Shown here: piece by piece, positions 24,224 to 32,901 of the stretch
Position numbering within the stretch: the first letter of the stretch is position 1
Layout: each line of letters opens with the position of its first letter
Assembly: GCA_021793375.1 (NCBI GenBank)
Contig: JAJYSY010000007.1
Span: forward strand, 1-42,393
Source: Bacteroidota bacterium
GTDB lineage: Bacteria; Bacteroidota; Bacteroidia; Flavobacteriales; Flavobacteriaceae
Direction of reading: 5' to 3'
DNA: 42,393 bases
The notes under the pieces: generated by a model
Told to the model about the DNA's origin: nothing
Seen by the model: only the letters and a program-made list of their open reading frames with translations
Databases searched by the model: none
Position numbers and translations under genes: made by a program

Positions 24224-25990
24224 TTAAATATCTAAATCGAAAGTATTTCTTAACTTATCGATTAAAGGATTTTTTTCTTTTAATTTATTGTATTTTTCAA
24301 TAGGTGTAAACGCATATTTTTTAGAAATTTCTTGATTTACTTTAATTTCTAAAGTCAAGCGTGTATTCCTAAGTTCATTTTTTAAATAAGCCATCAAAGA
24401 TCCTTGTGCCAATTCTACTTCTTTTTTCATCGTATCGTTGGGCAATTCTATTTTGATGGTAGTTTCTTCAATTTTGGGTTTATCTGTTGCCAAAATGGAA
24501 GCTAAAATTTTTTGTCCTTTTTTTTGAATTCTTTTGATGTAAGTATTCCAAGCTTTTATTAAATCTGCTTCGGTGAAATCTTCCAAGATTTCTACTTCTT
24601 CGGCTTGTTTTCTTTCTTTTAATTTCTCTTTGTGTTTTCGTTTTTCACGAATGCTTTTTAAAGATAATCCGGAAACTTTTTTAGATTTTTCTATAGGATT
24701 TTTTTCAATAGATTTTGAAATTTCTGGTTGAGAAACAGGGTTTTTTATTTCTGCAGGTTTTTCTTTTTCTGCGGAATTGTCTTCTTTTAGTGGAGTAGTG
24801 GGTTCTTCTACAGCAGATTTTTCGGGAGCTGAAGTAGAGGTTTGTGTTTTCTCTACTCTTGTTTCTTTTGCTGATTGGGTAAATTCTTCAGCGGGAATTA
24901 TGCCGAAATCAGGCTTTTTTTTTTTACTGTCGAAAGTAATAGAAGCCAATTGCATTAAACACAATTCAACATGTAAACGTTGATTTTGACTGTTTCTATA
25001 ATTGAAATCACAAGCATTTGCCAATTCAATTCCTTTAAGCAGAAAAGCTTTTGAACATTTTTTACTTTGTTCAAAATATTTCTTTTTGGTTTCTTCTCCA
25101 ACTTCCAAAAGCTGAATGGTTTCTTGATTTTGACAAACCAATAAATCTCTGAAATGTGAAGCTAATCCGGCAATATAATGCTGACCGTCAAAACCTTTTG
25201 CCAAAGTTTCATTAAACTGAACTAATAAATTAGGAATATCATTGTTTAAAATCAAATCAGTAGATTGGAAAAACACCTCATAATCCAACACATTTAAGTT
25301 GATGGTAACAGCTTCTCGCGTCAAATTTTTTCCGCTAAAACTCACCACTCTGTCATAGATGGAAAGTGCATCTCGCATTGCGCCATCTGCTTTTTGAGCT
25401 ATGATATGCAACGCATCATCTTCTGCGTTTACTCCTTCTTTTTGAGCGATTTTTGCCAAATAGTTTTTAGCATCAGCAACAGTAATCCTTTTAAAATCAA
25501 AGATTTGACATCTGGATAAAATCGTGGGAATGATTTTATGTTTTTCTGTTGTTGCCAAAATAAAAATCACATGCTTTGGTGGTTCTTCCAAAGTTTTTAA
25601 AAACGCATTAAAAGCAGCAGAAGAAAGCATGTGCACCTCATCAACAATATAAACTTTATATTTTCCGGTTTGTGGCGGAATTCTAACTTGTTCTGTCAAT
25701 TCTCTAATATCATCCACACTGTTGTTTGAAGCAGCATCTAATTCAAAAATATTAAAAGCAAAATCTTCATCTTCTGAAACTTGATCAGCAGCTTGTTGGT
25801 TGATTTGTTTGGCAAGAATTCTTGCACAAGTGGTTTTTCCAACTCCTCTTGGACCGGTAAACAATAAAGCTTGTGCCAAATGATTGTTGGCAATAGCATT
25901 TGACAAAGTGTTGGTAATCGCTTCTTGTCCAACTACATCTTCAAAAGTTTGGGGTCTGTATTTTCGTGCAGATACAATGAATTGTTCCAT
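24224..25990 (-). CDS. dnaX: DNA polymerase III subunit gamma/tau
   Basis: 588 residues. Clamp-loader AAA+ ATPase: Walker A GPRGVGKT (46-53), Walker B VDEVH (116-120), sensor LATTEKHK (145-152) and arginine-finger motif SRCQIF (159-164). The four-cysteine zinc module that many bacterial DnaX proteins carry between Walker A and the NNSVDDIREL block is absent; only a short acidic loop is there, as I recall for flavobacterial relatives. Residues about 365-450 form a Lys/Glu/Pro-rich disordered linker. The C-terminal about 130 residues are a tau-like domain. No obvious programmed-frameshift slippery site was noticed. It heads a group with miaE and a small membrane protein. Confidence 0.93.
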   Translation of the reverse strand: MEQFIVSARKYRPQTFEDVVGQEAITNTLSNAIANNHLAQALLFTGPRGVGKTTCARILAKQINQQAADQVSEDEDFAFNIFELDAASNNSVDDIRELTEQVRIPPQTGKYKVYIVDEVHMLSSAAFNAFLKTLEEPPKHVIFILATTEKHKIIPTILSRCQIFDFKRITVADAKNYLAKIAQKEGVNAEDDALHIIAQKADGAMRDALSIYDRVVSFSGKNLTREAVTINLNVLDYEVFFQSTDLILNNDIPNLLVQFNETLAKGFDGQHYIAGLASHFRDLLVCQNQETIQLLEVGEETKKKYFEQSKKCSKAFLLKGIELANACDFNYRNSQNQRLHVELCLMQLASITFDSKKKKPDFGIIPAEEFTQSAKETRVEKTQTSTSAPEKSAVEEPTTPLKEDNSAEKEKPAEIKNPVSQPEISKSIEKNPIEKSKKVSGLSLKSIREKRKHKEKLKERKQAEEVEILEDFTEADLIKAWNTYIKRIQKKGQKILASILATDKPKIEETTIKIELPNDTMKKEVELAQGSLMAYLKNELRNTRLTLEIKVNQEISKKYAFTPIEKYNKLKEKNPLIDKLRNTFDLDI

Positions 25991-26029
25991 TCTTGAATTT
26001 AATTATCAGCAAATATAAAAATACCTTAG

Positions 26030-26037
26030 CAAAAGCA
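26030..26037 (-). promoter_or_regulatory. dnaX: possible -7 box for dnaX
   Basis: Read on the minus strand, TATATTTG matches TAnnTTTG exactly and would give a leader of about 35 bases before the dnaX ATG. No good -33 box lies at 19-base spacing, so confidence is low. Confidence 0.3.
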
Positions 26038-26147
26038 TAGATTTTTTAGTTCAATTATTTTATCAAATTTATAAAATACAATACATCTTTTTCAATAAAG
26101 AAAATAGTTTAAAGCTGATAAACAGTAGCAAATACCTTTCAAAAAAC

Positions 26148-26178
26148 CTTGAAAATTCAATCTTTTCGTTTATTTTTG
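26148..26178 (+). promoter_or_regulatory. candidate sigma-A promoter of the 2-oxoacid dehydrogenase E2-E1 group
   Basis: CTTG (26148-26151) is one base off the -33 TTTG. It is followed by exactly 19 bases, then TATTTTTG (26171-26178), a perfect TAnnTTTG -7 box. The leader to the ATG at 26213 is about 28 bases. This is one of the two best Bacteroidota-type promoters in the window. Confidence 0.5.
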
Positions 26179-26212
26179 AAGCTATTTCAAAAAATGATGA
26201 AATTCTCATCTT

Positions 26213-27559
26213 ATGAGCAAAACAAATAAAAATATAGAAATAAGATTACCAAAACTCGGAGAAAGTATTTCCGAAGCCACAATTATTACCTGGTTGGTAG
26301 AGGTAGGAGATATTGTAGAAAAAGGTCAAGCTTTATTAGAAGTTGCCACAGACAAAGTAGATTCTGAAGTTCCGGCCTTAGAAAACGGAAAAATAACCGC
26401 AATTCTTACCGCTGCAGATGAAGTGGTAAAAATAAATCAAGTGCTTGCCACAATGGAGGTTTCTGATGAAGTGAAAACTAAAACTCCAAAAAAAGAAATC
26501 CTTGTAGAGCCCAAAATTACAGCTCCTGATCCGATGCCGGTGAAGAAAAAGAAAAAAGAAATTTTAGTTTCTCCACAGGCTTCCGGGAAAACCACCATTT
26601 TGGAAAATCGAAATGACAACAGATTTTTTACGCCTTTGGTGCAAAAAATTGCGATAGAAAATCATATTAGTTATGAAGAATTAGCAAGAATTCCTGCTAC
26701 AGGAAAAGACGGTAGATTGAGAAAAAGCGATATTTTTAAATATATTAAAGCAGGTCGCCCGGCGCAATTTGTGCAAACTATTCCTGAAGCTGTTGAAAAA
26801 GAAAAATCTGCTCAAGGATTTCAAATACCGGATTTAAAATTAGATAAAGGAACCGGGAAAATTGTAGAATTAGACCGTATGGGGCAAATGATTGCCAAAC
26901 ATATGGTTTTTTCTAAAATTGCTTCTCCACATGTTACTGCTTATGTAGAAGCAGATATGACAGATATGGTAAATTGGAGAAATGCTCATAAAGAAAAATT
27001 TCAAGAAAAATATGGAGAGCGATTAACTTTTACACCGCTTTTTGTTCAAGCTGTTGCTCAAGCGATTAAAGAATTTCCGATGATAAACTCATCTATTGAT
27101 GGAAATAAAGTAATTGTGAAAGAAGACATTAATATCGGAATTGGCGCAGCTTTACCCAGCGGAAATATTATTGTTCCGGTGATTAAAAATGCAGATAAAA
27201 AAGACTTGCAAACTTTGGCAAAAGAAGTAAACGAATTGGTAGATAAAGCGAGAAATAATAAACTGAATGTAGATGATACCAGCGGAGGAACTTTTACCAT
27301 TTCCAATGTCGGAACATTTGGAAGTTTGATGGGAACCCCTGTTATCAATCAGCCGGAAGCAGCAATTTTGGCAACCGGAAGCATTAAAAAACGAGCAGAA
27401 GTAATGGAATATGAAGATGGAGATAAAATTGAAATCCGTCAGATGATGTATTTGTGTTTATCTTTTGATCACAGTTATATTGATGGATTTTTAGCCGGAA
27501 GTTTTTTGAAAAAAATAGCAGATAATTTCGAAGATTTTAATGCGGATAAAAAGATATAA
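26213..27559 (+). CDS. dihydrolipoamide acyltransferase (E2) of a 2-oxoacid dehydrogenase complex
   Basis: 448 residues in the normal E2 order. N-terminal lipoyl domain with the lipoylated Lys in ATDKVDSEVP (K48). Then a charged linker (Lys/Pro/Glu, about 92-130), a peripheral-subunit-binding domain near 135-175 (FFTPLVQKIAIENHISYEEL, then GKDGRLRKSDIF), and a C-terminal acyltransferase domain. The catalytic motif DHxxxDG appears as DHSYIDG with H420 and D424 present; the usual Arg after His is replaced. The context (adjacent fused E1) points to a branched-chain or general 2-oxoacid dehydrogenase, making acyl-CoA from 2-oxoacids. E3 is not encoded here. It lies 34 bases before the E1 gene. 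Confidence 0.9.
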   Translation: MSKTNKNIEIRLPKLGESISEATIITWLVEVGDIVEKGQALLEVATDKVDSEVPALENGKITAILTAADEVVKINQVLATMEVSDEVKTKTPKKEILVEPKITAPDPMPVKKKKKEILVSPQASGKTTILENRNDNRFFTPLVQKIAIENHISYEELARIPATGKDGRLRKSDIFKYIKAGRPAQFVQTIPEAVEKEKSAQGFQIPDLKLDKGTGKIVELDRMGQMIAKHMVFSKIASPHVTAYVEADMTDMVNWRNAHKEKFQEKYGERLTFTPLFVQAVAQAIKEFPMINSSIDGNKVIVKEDINIGIGAALPSGNIIVPVIKNADKKDLQTLAKEVNELVDKARNNKLNVDDTSGGTFTISNVGTFGSLMGTPVINQPEAAILATGSIKKRAEVMEYEDGDKIEIRQMMYLCLSFDHSYIDGFLAGSFLKKIADNFEDFNADKKI

Positions 27560-27593
27560 AAACTCCTTTTTTATTAAATAGAATTAAATTATA

Positions 27594-29663
27594 ATGAAAA
27601 TAGATAAAGAAATACTTAAAGAAGCTTTTTCAAAACTTGCTACAGCAAAAGCTTTGACAGAAATATATGAAGAACATTTCAAAACTACTTCAAAATATGT
27701 GCACGCCACCTCCAGAGGACATGAAGTTATTCAACTGGCGGTTGGAATGCAACTCAATCCGCAAGATTATGTTTTTCCTTATTATCGCGATGATTCTATT
27801 TTATTAGGATTGGGAATGACACCAAAAGATTTGATGTTGCAATTGCACGCCAAAAAGGACGATCCTTTTTCCGGAGGAAGAACTTATTATTCTCATCCGA
27901 GTTTACGCGATGAAGATAAACCAAAAATTCCACATCAAAGTTCTGCAACAGGAATGCAGGCAATTCCCGCAACAGGAACAGCAATGGGAATTCAGTATAA
28001 AGAATTAGAAAATATTCCACATACAGAAAACCAAACAGAAGATTTTGAGCTTCCCGTTGTGGTTTGTTCTTTAGGAGATGCCAGCGTTACAGAAGGAGAA
28101 GTAGCAGAAGCTTTTCAGATGGCAGGATTAAAACAACTGCCGATTTTATTTTTAGTTCAAGACAACGGATGGGATATTTCTGCCACAAAAGATGAAATCC
28201 GTGCACAAAGTGCTTATGAATATATCAAAGGATTTAAAGGTGTTGAAGGAATAACTATTGATGGAACTGATTTTGAAAAATCTTATTCGACTATTCAAAA
28301 AGTTTTTAAAACCATGCGAGAAGAACGCCGTCCGTTTTTGGTGCATGCAGATGTTCCTATTTTAAATCATCATACTTCAGGAGTGAGAATGGATTTTTAT
28401 AGAGATGATTTAGAAGAACATCAAAAAGATGATCCTTATCCGAAAATGATAGAATTGTTGAAAAACAATGATATTTCAGATTCGGAAATTGAAGCGATTG
28501 AATTGTTGGCAAAATTAAAAGTAAAAGAACAATATCAAGAAGCTTATGAAGCAGAAGATCCTAAACCAGAAGATTTGTTTACGCATGATTTTGCTCCCAC
28601 AGAAATTACAACAGAAAAAGGAGAGCGTTCTCCTGAAAATGGAGAAGAAGCAGTGATGGTAGATTGCGCTATTCATGCCATAGAAGAAATCATGCAAAAA
28701 CATCCGGAGTCTTTACTTTATGGTCAAGATGTAGGAAAACGCTTAGGCGGAGTTTTTAGAGAAGCTGCAACTTTAGCACAAAAATTTGGCGATAACAGAG
28801 TTTTTAACACCGCTATTCAAGAAGCTTATATTGTAGGTTCAACCGTGGGAATGTCTGCAGTGGGATTAAAACCTTTTGTGGAAGTACAATTTGCAGATTA
28901 TATCTGGCCGGGGTTAAATCAATTGTTTACAGAAGTAAGCAGAAGTTATTATTTATCTAACGGGAAATGGCCGGTTTCTATGGTTTTAAGAGTTCCTACA
29001 GGAGCTTATGGAAGCGGAGGACCTTATCATTCTGGATCTTCAGAAAGCGTGGTTTGCAACATTAAGGGATTAAAAGTTGTTTATCCGAGTAATGGAGCAG
29101 ACTTAAAAGGTTTGATGAAAGCCGCTTATTACGATCCTAATCCTGTGGTGATTTTTGAACATAAAGGATTGTATTGGAGTAAAGTTCCCGGAACAAAAAG
29201 AGCAACTTCAATAGAACCTTCAGAAGATTATGTTTTACCTATCGGAAAAGCAAATATTGTTCAGGAAATTTGGAAACAAGATGAAGAGGAAACCATTTCT
29301 ATCATCACTTACGGAATGGGAGTTCATTGGGCGATGAATGCAGCAGAAGAATTAGGTTTGCAAAATCAAATAGAAGTAGTTGACTTAAGAACTCTTGCGC
29401 CATTGGATATGGAAACTATACTTAAATCTGTTAAAAAATGCGGAAAGTGTTTGGTGATTACAGAAGAACCAACAGAAAATTCTTTTGCCGGAGCTTTGAC
29501 AGGGAAAATTCAAGAAGCTTGTTTTAAAGAATTAGATGCTCCGGTGATGTTGTTGGGAAGTGAAAATATGCCGGCAATTCCACTCAATTCTGTTTTAGAA
29601 GAAACCATGATTCCTTCTACAGAAAAAGTGAAAAAGAAAATTCAAGAATTACTTGAATATTGA
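27594..29663 (+). CDS. 2-oxoacid dehydrogenase E1, alpha and beta subunits fused
   Basis: 689 residues. The alpha half (about 1-335) carries YYRDDSILLGLGM and the thiamine diphosphate block GDASVTEGEVAEAFQMA beginning at G161-D162. The beta half (about 350-689) carries GKRLGGVFREAATLAQKFG, then RVFNTAIQEAYIVGSTVGMS, the K-binding/aromatic region YGSGGPYHSGSSE and a C-terminal transketolase-like domain. Separate alpha and beta genes are usual in Proteobacteria; this single-chain form is common in Bacteroidota from my knowledge of the group. Together with E2 it decarboxylates 2-oxoacids and reductively acylates lipoyl-E2. Branched-chain specificity is the more likely guess. The MscS-like gene starts 47 bases downstream. 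Confidence 0.9.
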   Translation: MKIDKEILKEAFSKLATAKALTEIYEEHFKTTSKYVHATSRGHEVIQLAVGMQLNPQDYVFPYYRDDSILLGLGMTPKDLMLQLHAKKDDPFSGGRTYYSHPSLRDEDKPKIPHQSSATGMQAIPATGTAMGIQYKELENIPHTENQTEDFELPVVVCSLGDASVTEGEVAEAFQMAGLKQLPILFLVQDNGWDISATKDEIRAQSAYEYIKGFKGVEGITIDGTDFEKSYSTIQKVFKTMREERRPFLVHADVPILNHHTSGVRMDFYRDDLEEHQKDDPYPKMIELLKNNDISDSEIEAIELLAKLKVKEQYQEAYEAEDPKPEDLFTHDFAPTEITTEKGERSPENGEEAVMVDCAIHAIEEIMQKHPESLLYGQDVGKRLGGVFREAATLAQKFGDNRVFNTAIQEAYIVGSTVGMSAVGLKPFVEVQFADYIWPGLNQLFTEVSRSYYLSNGKWPVSMVLRVPTGAYGSGGPYHSGSSESVVCNIKGLKVVYPSNGADLKGLMKAAYYDPNPVVIFEHKGLYWSKVPGTKRATSIEPSEDYVLPIGKANIVQEIWKQDEEETISIITYGMGVHWAMNAAEELGLQNQIEVVDLRTLAPLDMETILKSVKKCGKCLVITEEPTENSFAGALTGKIQEACFKELDAPVMLLGSENMPAIPLNSVLEETMIPSTEKVKKKIQELLEY

Positions 29664-29710
29664 TAAAAAAGATTTTAAATGTGTAATTTTTTAAAAAGAA
29701 AAATTAAAAT

Positions 29711-30547
29711 ATGAAAGAGTCTTTTTGGGAAGAATTAATTTCGAGAAGTATTCATGCTTTGCGTGATTTTGCTCCAAGATTGATTTATGCAGTTATATTT
29801 TTTATCATAGGATATTTTTTAATTCGTTTCATATTACGTTTTATAAGACGAATTATGGATAAAGCTCATACAGAACTTTCTATCAGAAGTTTTATAGAAA
29901 GTTTTAGTATAGCAATATTATATGCTTTTCTGATTTATATTATCGGAAGAACTTTAGGCGTACAAGCTTCCAGTTTTTTAGCCATATTTACGGCTGCCGG
30001 AGTAACTATTGGTTTGGCATTGCAGGGAAGTTTAGCAAATTTTGCAGGAGGCTTGTTGATACTTTGGTTTAAACCTTTTAAAATTGGAGATGAAGTAGAA
30101 ATAGGTGAGGTGAGCGGAGAAGTAGATGATATTAATATTCTATATACCAGAGTTCATAACTGGAGAGGAGAATATTATACGCTGCCCAATGGCGATGTAG
30201 CCAATAATGTGGTGAAAAATAATACCAGAACTGATTATCGAAGAGTGCAAATAGAATTGCATTTTTCTTTTGATGAAGATATTGATCAGCTTAGAGAAAT
30301 TATCACTTCAGCAATGAAAAAACACCCAAAAGTTATCCAGGAAAGACCTTTTCAGTTTTGGGTAAATAATTTTCAAGATTATTACATAAAAACTTCTGCC
30401 AGATGTTGGTGTAAAAGTGATGAATATTGGGGAGTATATTGGGCTCAAGAAGAAGCCATCAAAAAAGCATTGGATAAACATGGCATTAAATTACAAATTC
30501 CAAAACAAGAAATATATCAACCTGATATTAGAGAAAAACAAGCTTAA
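29711..30547 (+). CDS. MscS-type mechanosensitive channel
   Basis: 278 residues. Three transmembrane segments at about 19-40, 61-79 and 84-118 precede the cytoplasmic beta and alpha/beta domains. The pore-lining third helix is visible as FTAAGVTIGLALQGSLANFA with the Gly/Ala packing typical of MscS, followed by FKIGDEVEIGEVSGEVDDI and the LPNGDVANNVVKNNT block. It opens under membrane tension to release solutes on osmotic downshift. The length is close to E. coli MscS (286). It lies between the E1 gene and rmlA on the same strand, 9 bases from rmlA, so it is likely part of that transcript. Confidence 0.9.
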   Translation: MKESFWEELISRSIHALRDFAPRLIYAVIFFIIGYFLIRFILRFIRRIMDKAHTELSIRSFIESFSIAILYAFLIYIIGRTLGVQASSFLAIFTAAGVTIGLALQGSLANFAGGLLILWFKPFKIGDEVEIGEVSGEVDDINILYTRVHNWRGEYYTLPNGDVANNVVKNNTRTDYRRVQIELHFSFDEDIDQLREIITSAMKKHPKVIQERPFQFWVNNFQDYYIKTSARCWCKSDEYWGVYWAQEEAIKKALDKHGIKLQIPKQEIYQPDIREKQA

Positions 30548-30556
30548 AATCCATTT

Positions 30557-31426
30557 ATGAAAGGAATTATTTTAGCCGGAGGAACAGGAACGCGTTTACA
30601 TCCGTTGACTTTATCGGTGAGTAAACAATTATTGCCGATTTATGATAAACCGATGATTTATTATCCTTTGTCGGTTTTAATGTTGGCAGGAATCAAAGAA
30701 ATATTAATTATTTCTACCCCAAGAGATTTACCGAATTTTCAACGTTTATTAGGAGATGGATCGAAATTGGGAATTGAATTGACTTATAAAGAACAACCCA
30801 GTCCTGATGGGTTGGCACAAGCTTTTATAATTGGAGAAGAATTTATAGGAAATGATGATGTTTGTTTAATTTTAGGCGATAATATTTTTTATGGAGCAGG
30901 ATTACAAAAAATTGTCAGCAGAGCAGTAAAAACAGTAAAAAAAGAAAACAAAGCTGTAATTTTTGGAAATGCAGTTCGTGATCCGCAACGTTATGGAGTA
31001 GCAGAGTTTGATCAGAATTTTAATGTGTTAAATATTGAAGAAAAACCGCTCAAACCAAAATCTAATTATGCAGTAGTCGGACTTTATTTTTATCCTAATA
31101 AAGTTATAGAAATCGCCAAAAAAGTAAAACCTTCAGAAAGAGGAGAATTGGAAATCACCACAGTAAATCAAAGTTTTTTAAAACAAAAACAATTAAAAAT
31201 GGAAATTCTCAGCAGAGGATTTGCTTGGTTAGATACCGGAACACATGAAGCATTGACAGAAGCTACAGAATTTGTAAAAGCAGTAGAAAAAAGAACAGGG
31301 TTAAAAATTGCTTGTTTAGAAGAAATCGCTTTGCGTTTAGGGTGGATTGATAAAAAAACAATAGCAAAACAGATAGAAGGAATGAAAGGAGATTATTATG
31401 AATACATCAAAAGAATTATTTCCTGA
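30557..31426 (+). CDS. rfbA: glucose-1-phosphate thymidylyltransferase (RmlA/RfbA)
   Basis: 289 residues. It makes dTDP-glucose from glucose-1-phosphate and dTTP, the first step to dTDP-sugars such as dTDP-L-rhamnose. The nucleotide-binding loop is [13 protein letters not shown] (6-18), then [18 protein letters not shown] (22-39), [12 protein letters not shown] near residue 80, LGDNIFYG near 109, and [19 protein letters not shown] near 165. Rows such as [16 protein letters not shown] match the RmlA family. It normally sits with rmlBCD; none of those is adjacent. It starts 9 bases after the channel gene and ends 5 bases from the convergent nuclease gene. Confidence 0.92.
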   Translation: MKGIILAGGTGTRLHPLTLSVSKQLLPIYDKPMIYYPLSVLMLAGIKEILIISTPRDLPNFQRLLGDGSKLGIELTYKEQPSPDGLAQAFIIGEEFIGNDDVCLILGDNIFYGAGLQKIVSRAVKTVKKENKAVIFGNAVRDPQRYGVAEFDQNFNVLNIEEKPLKPKSNYAVVGLYFYPNKVIEIAKKVKPSERGELEITTVNQSFLKQKQLKMEILSRGFAWLDTGTHEALTEATEFVKAVEKRTGLKIACLEEIALRLGWIDKKTIAKQIEGMKGDYYEYIKRIIS

Positions 31427-31431
31427 AAATC

Positions 31432-32793
31432 TTAAAACGGAATTTCTTTAAAATCTTTTCTTTTGCGAAGATAACTTTGAATAATATGCCTGGAATCTCT
31501 GTCATTTTTCATTGGAGTGAGTAAATTTCTAATGATTTTAGGGGAATTTAATTGATAATTTAAATCGAAATAAGCAATTCCTTTAAAAATTCCGTTTTCA
31601 ATCAATAAAACACTTTTTTCAGCAGCATGTCTTCCCGTTCCGATTAGCATTAAATTTTCTTGAGGAAAACTGTAATAATCAATTAAAGCTTTTACTCTTT
31701 TATTGTATTCCTCCGGAGATTCTTTTTTAATACAAGCACCATTGCATTTTTTTATTCCGTGATTAAAACAAGCTTTTTCTGTGTTGTGTAATCCTGTAAG
31801 TTTTAAACATAAATTATATTCTTCTACCATTTTTTCTAAACTTACTTTAGCTTGTTTGGCAGAAGTGTAAGTGGTGATAAATTTTTTGTCCGGTTTTACT
31901 TTTCCTGTTTTTAAACGAATATATCCTTTTTTATCAGTGAAATGATATAAAGCATAATTGAAAATATTTCTTTTTAAAGCTTTATTATATTTAGGTTTTA
32001 GTTTTTTTATTTCGTGATTTTCCAAAAGTAAAGCCACCAATTCATTTCCGGTTAAATCATAACTCACAGAAGAGACTTCAGCTTGTAATTGCTTGGCTTT
32101 TGGCGCATCATTTGTGAAATGTTGATTTACTCTATATTTTATATTTTTGCTTTTTCCGATGTAGATAACTTTTCCTTTTTCATTATGAATATAATAAACA
32201 CCAATTTCATCGGGAAGTTCATCTACAATTTTGAGAAGGTTGTTTCCAATATTTTTTTTAGGTTGAAGTTTTACATTAGAACGCACAATTTTTTTCTCAG
32301 AATCCTTGTTGAGCAAGAGTTTAAAAAGTTTGACAGTAGCTTGTGCATCTCCCACAGCGCGATGTCTGTCCACTATAGGAATTCCTAATTCTTTGGTGAG
32401 TTTTCCTAAACTATAAGAGGGCATATTAGGAATTAATTTTTTTGAAAGTTCAACAGTGCATAAAGTTTTTCTTTCAAATTCAAAACCTAATCTTCTAAAT
32501 TCCAAACGTAGAATTCTGTAATCGAATTTTGCATTATGCGCCACTAAAATACAATCTTCTGTAATTTCTATAATGCGTTTGGCAACTTGATAAAATTTTG
32601 GAGCATAACGCAGCATGTCGTTATTAATTCCGGTTAATTTTACGACAAACGGTTGAATTTTACGTTCAGGATTTACCAAGCTTCCAAATTGATCAACTAT
32701 TTCTTGTCCATCAAATCTGTAGATGGCAATTTCAGTAATTCCTTCTTCATTAAATTTCCCTCCGGTGGATTCTATATCTAAAATTGCATACAT
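31432..32793 (-). CDS. DEDDh exonuclease fused to a UvrC/Cho-like GIY-YIG endonuclease
   Basis: 453 residues. Residues 1-165 are a DnaQ-type 3'-5' exonuclease: D6/E8 (DIEST), D91 (AHNAKFD), H144 and D149 (DRHRAVGDA) complete the DEDDh set. Residues about 195-285 are a GIY-YIG nuclease: GVYYI (198-202), VIYIGKS (209-215), R221 and probable metal-binding E258 (ALLLENHEIKKLKP). Downstream, C329, C342, C350 and C354 match the four-cysteine cluster of UvrC, reported to bind [4Fe-4S]; whether it binds metal here is inference. The arrangement resembles Cho, which incises damaged DNA. It is last of a minus-strand group and convergent with rfbA by 5 bases. Confidence 0.87.
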   Translation of the reverse strand: MYAILDIESTGGKFNEEGITEIAIYRFDGQEIVDQFGSLVNPERKIQPFVVKLTGINNDMLRYAPKFYQVAKRIIEITEDCILVAHNAKFDYRILRLEFRRLGFEFERKTLCTVELSKKLIPNMPSYSLGKLTKELGIPIVDRHRAVGDAQATVKLFKLLLNKDSEKKIVRSNVKLQPKKNIGNNLLKIVDELPDEIGVYYIHNEKGKVIYIGKSKNIKYRVNQHFTNDAPKAKQLQAEVSSVSYDLTGNELVALLLENHEIKKLKPKYNKALKRNIFNYALYHFTDKKGYIRLKTGKVKPDKKFITTYTSAKQAKVSLEKMVEEYNLCLKLTGLHNTEKACFNHGIKKCNGACIKKESPEEYNKRVKALIDYYSFPQENLMLIGTGRHAAEKSVLLIENGIFKGIAYFDLNYQLNSPKIIRNLLTPMKNDRDSRHIIQSYLRKRKDFKEIPF

Positions 32794-32901
32794 AAACTGA
32801 AATTATTTCTGTAAAATATAAATTTGACTTTAAAGAAAGTCTTTATTTAAAATAATTTAGTTTTTAAATAGGAGAGGAGTTGTTTCACTTTTGCAGGCTG
32901 A

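Noticed and set aside
32826..32841. GACTTT/AAAGTC hairpin between the nuclease and YggS genes
   Set aside because: Short stem without a proper T run on the minus strand; it does not convincingly split the group.
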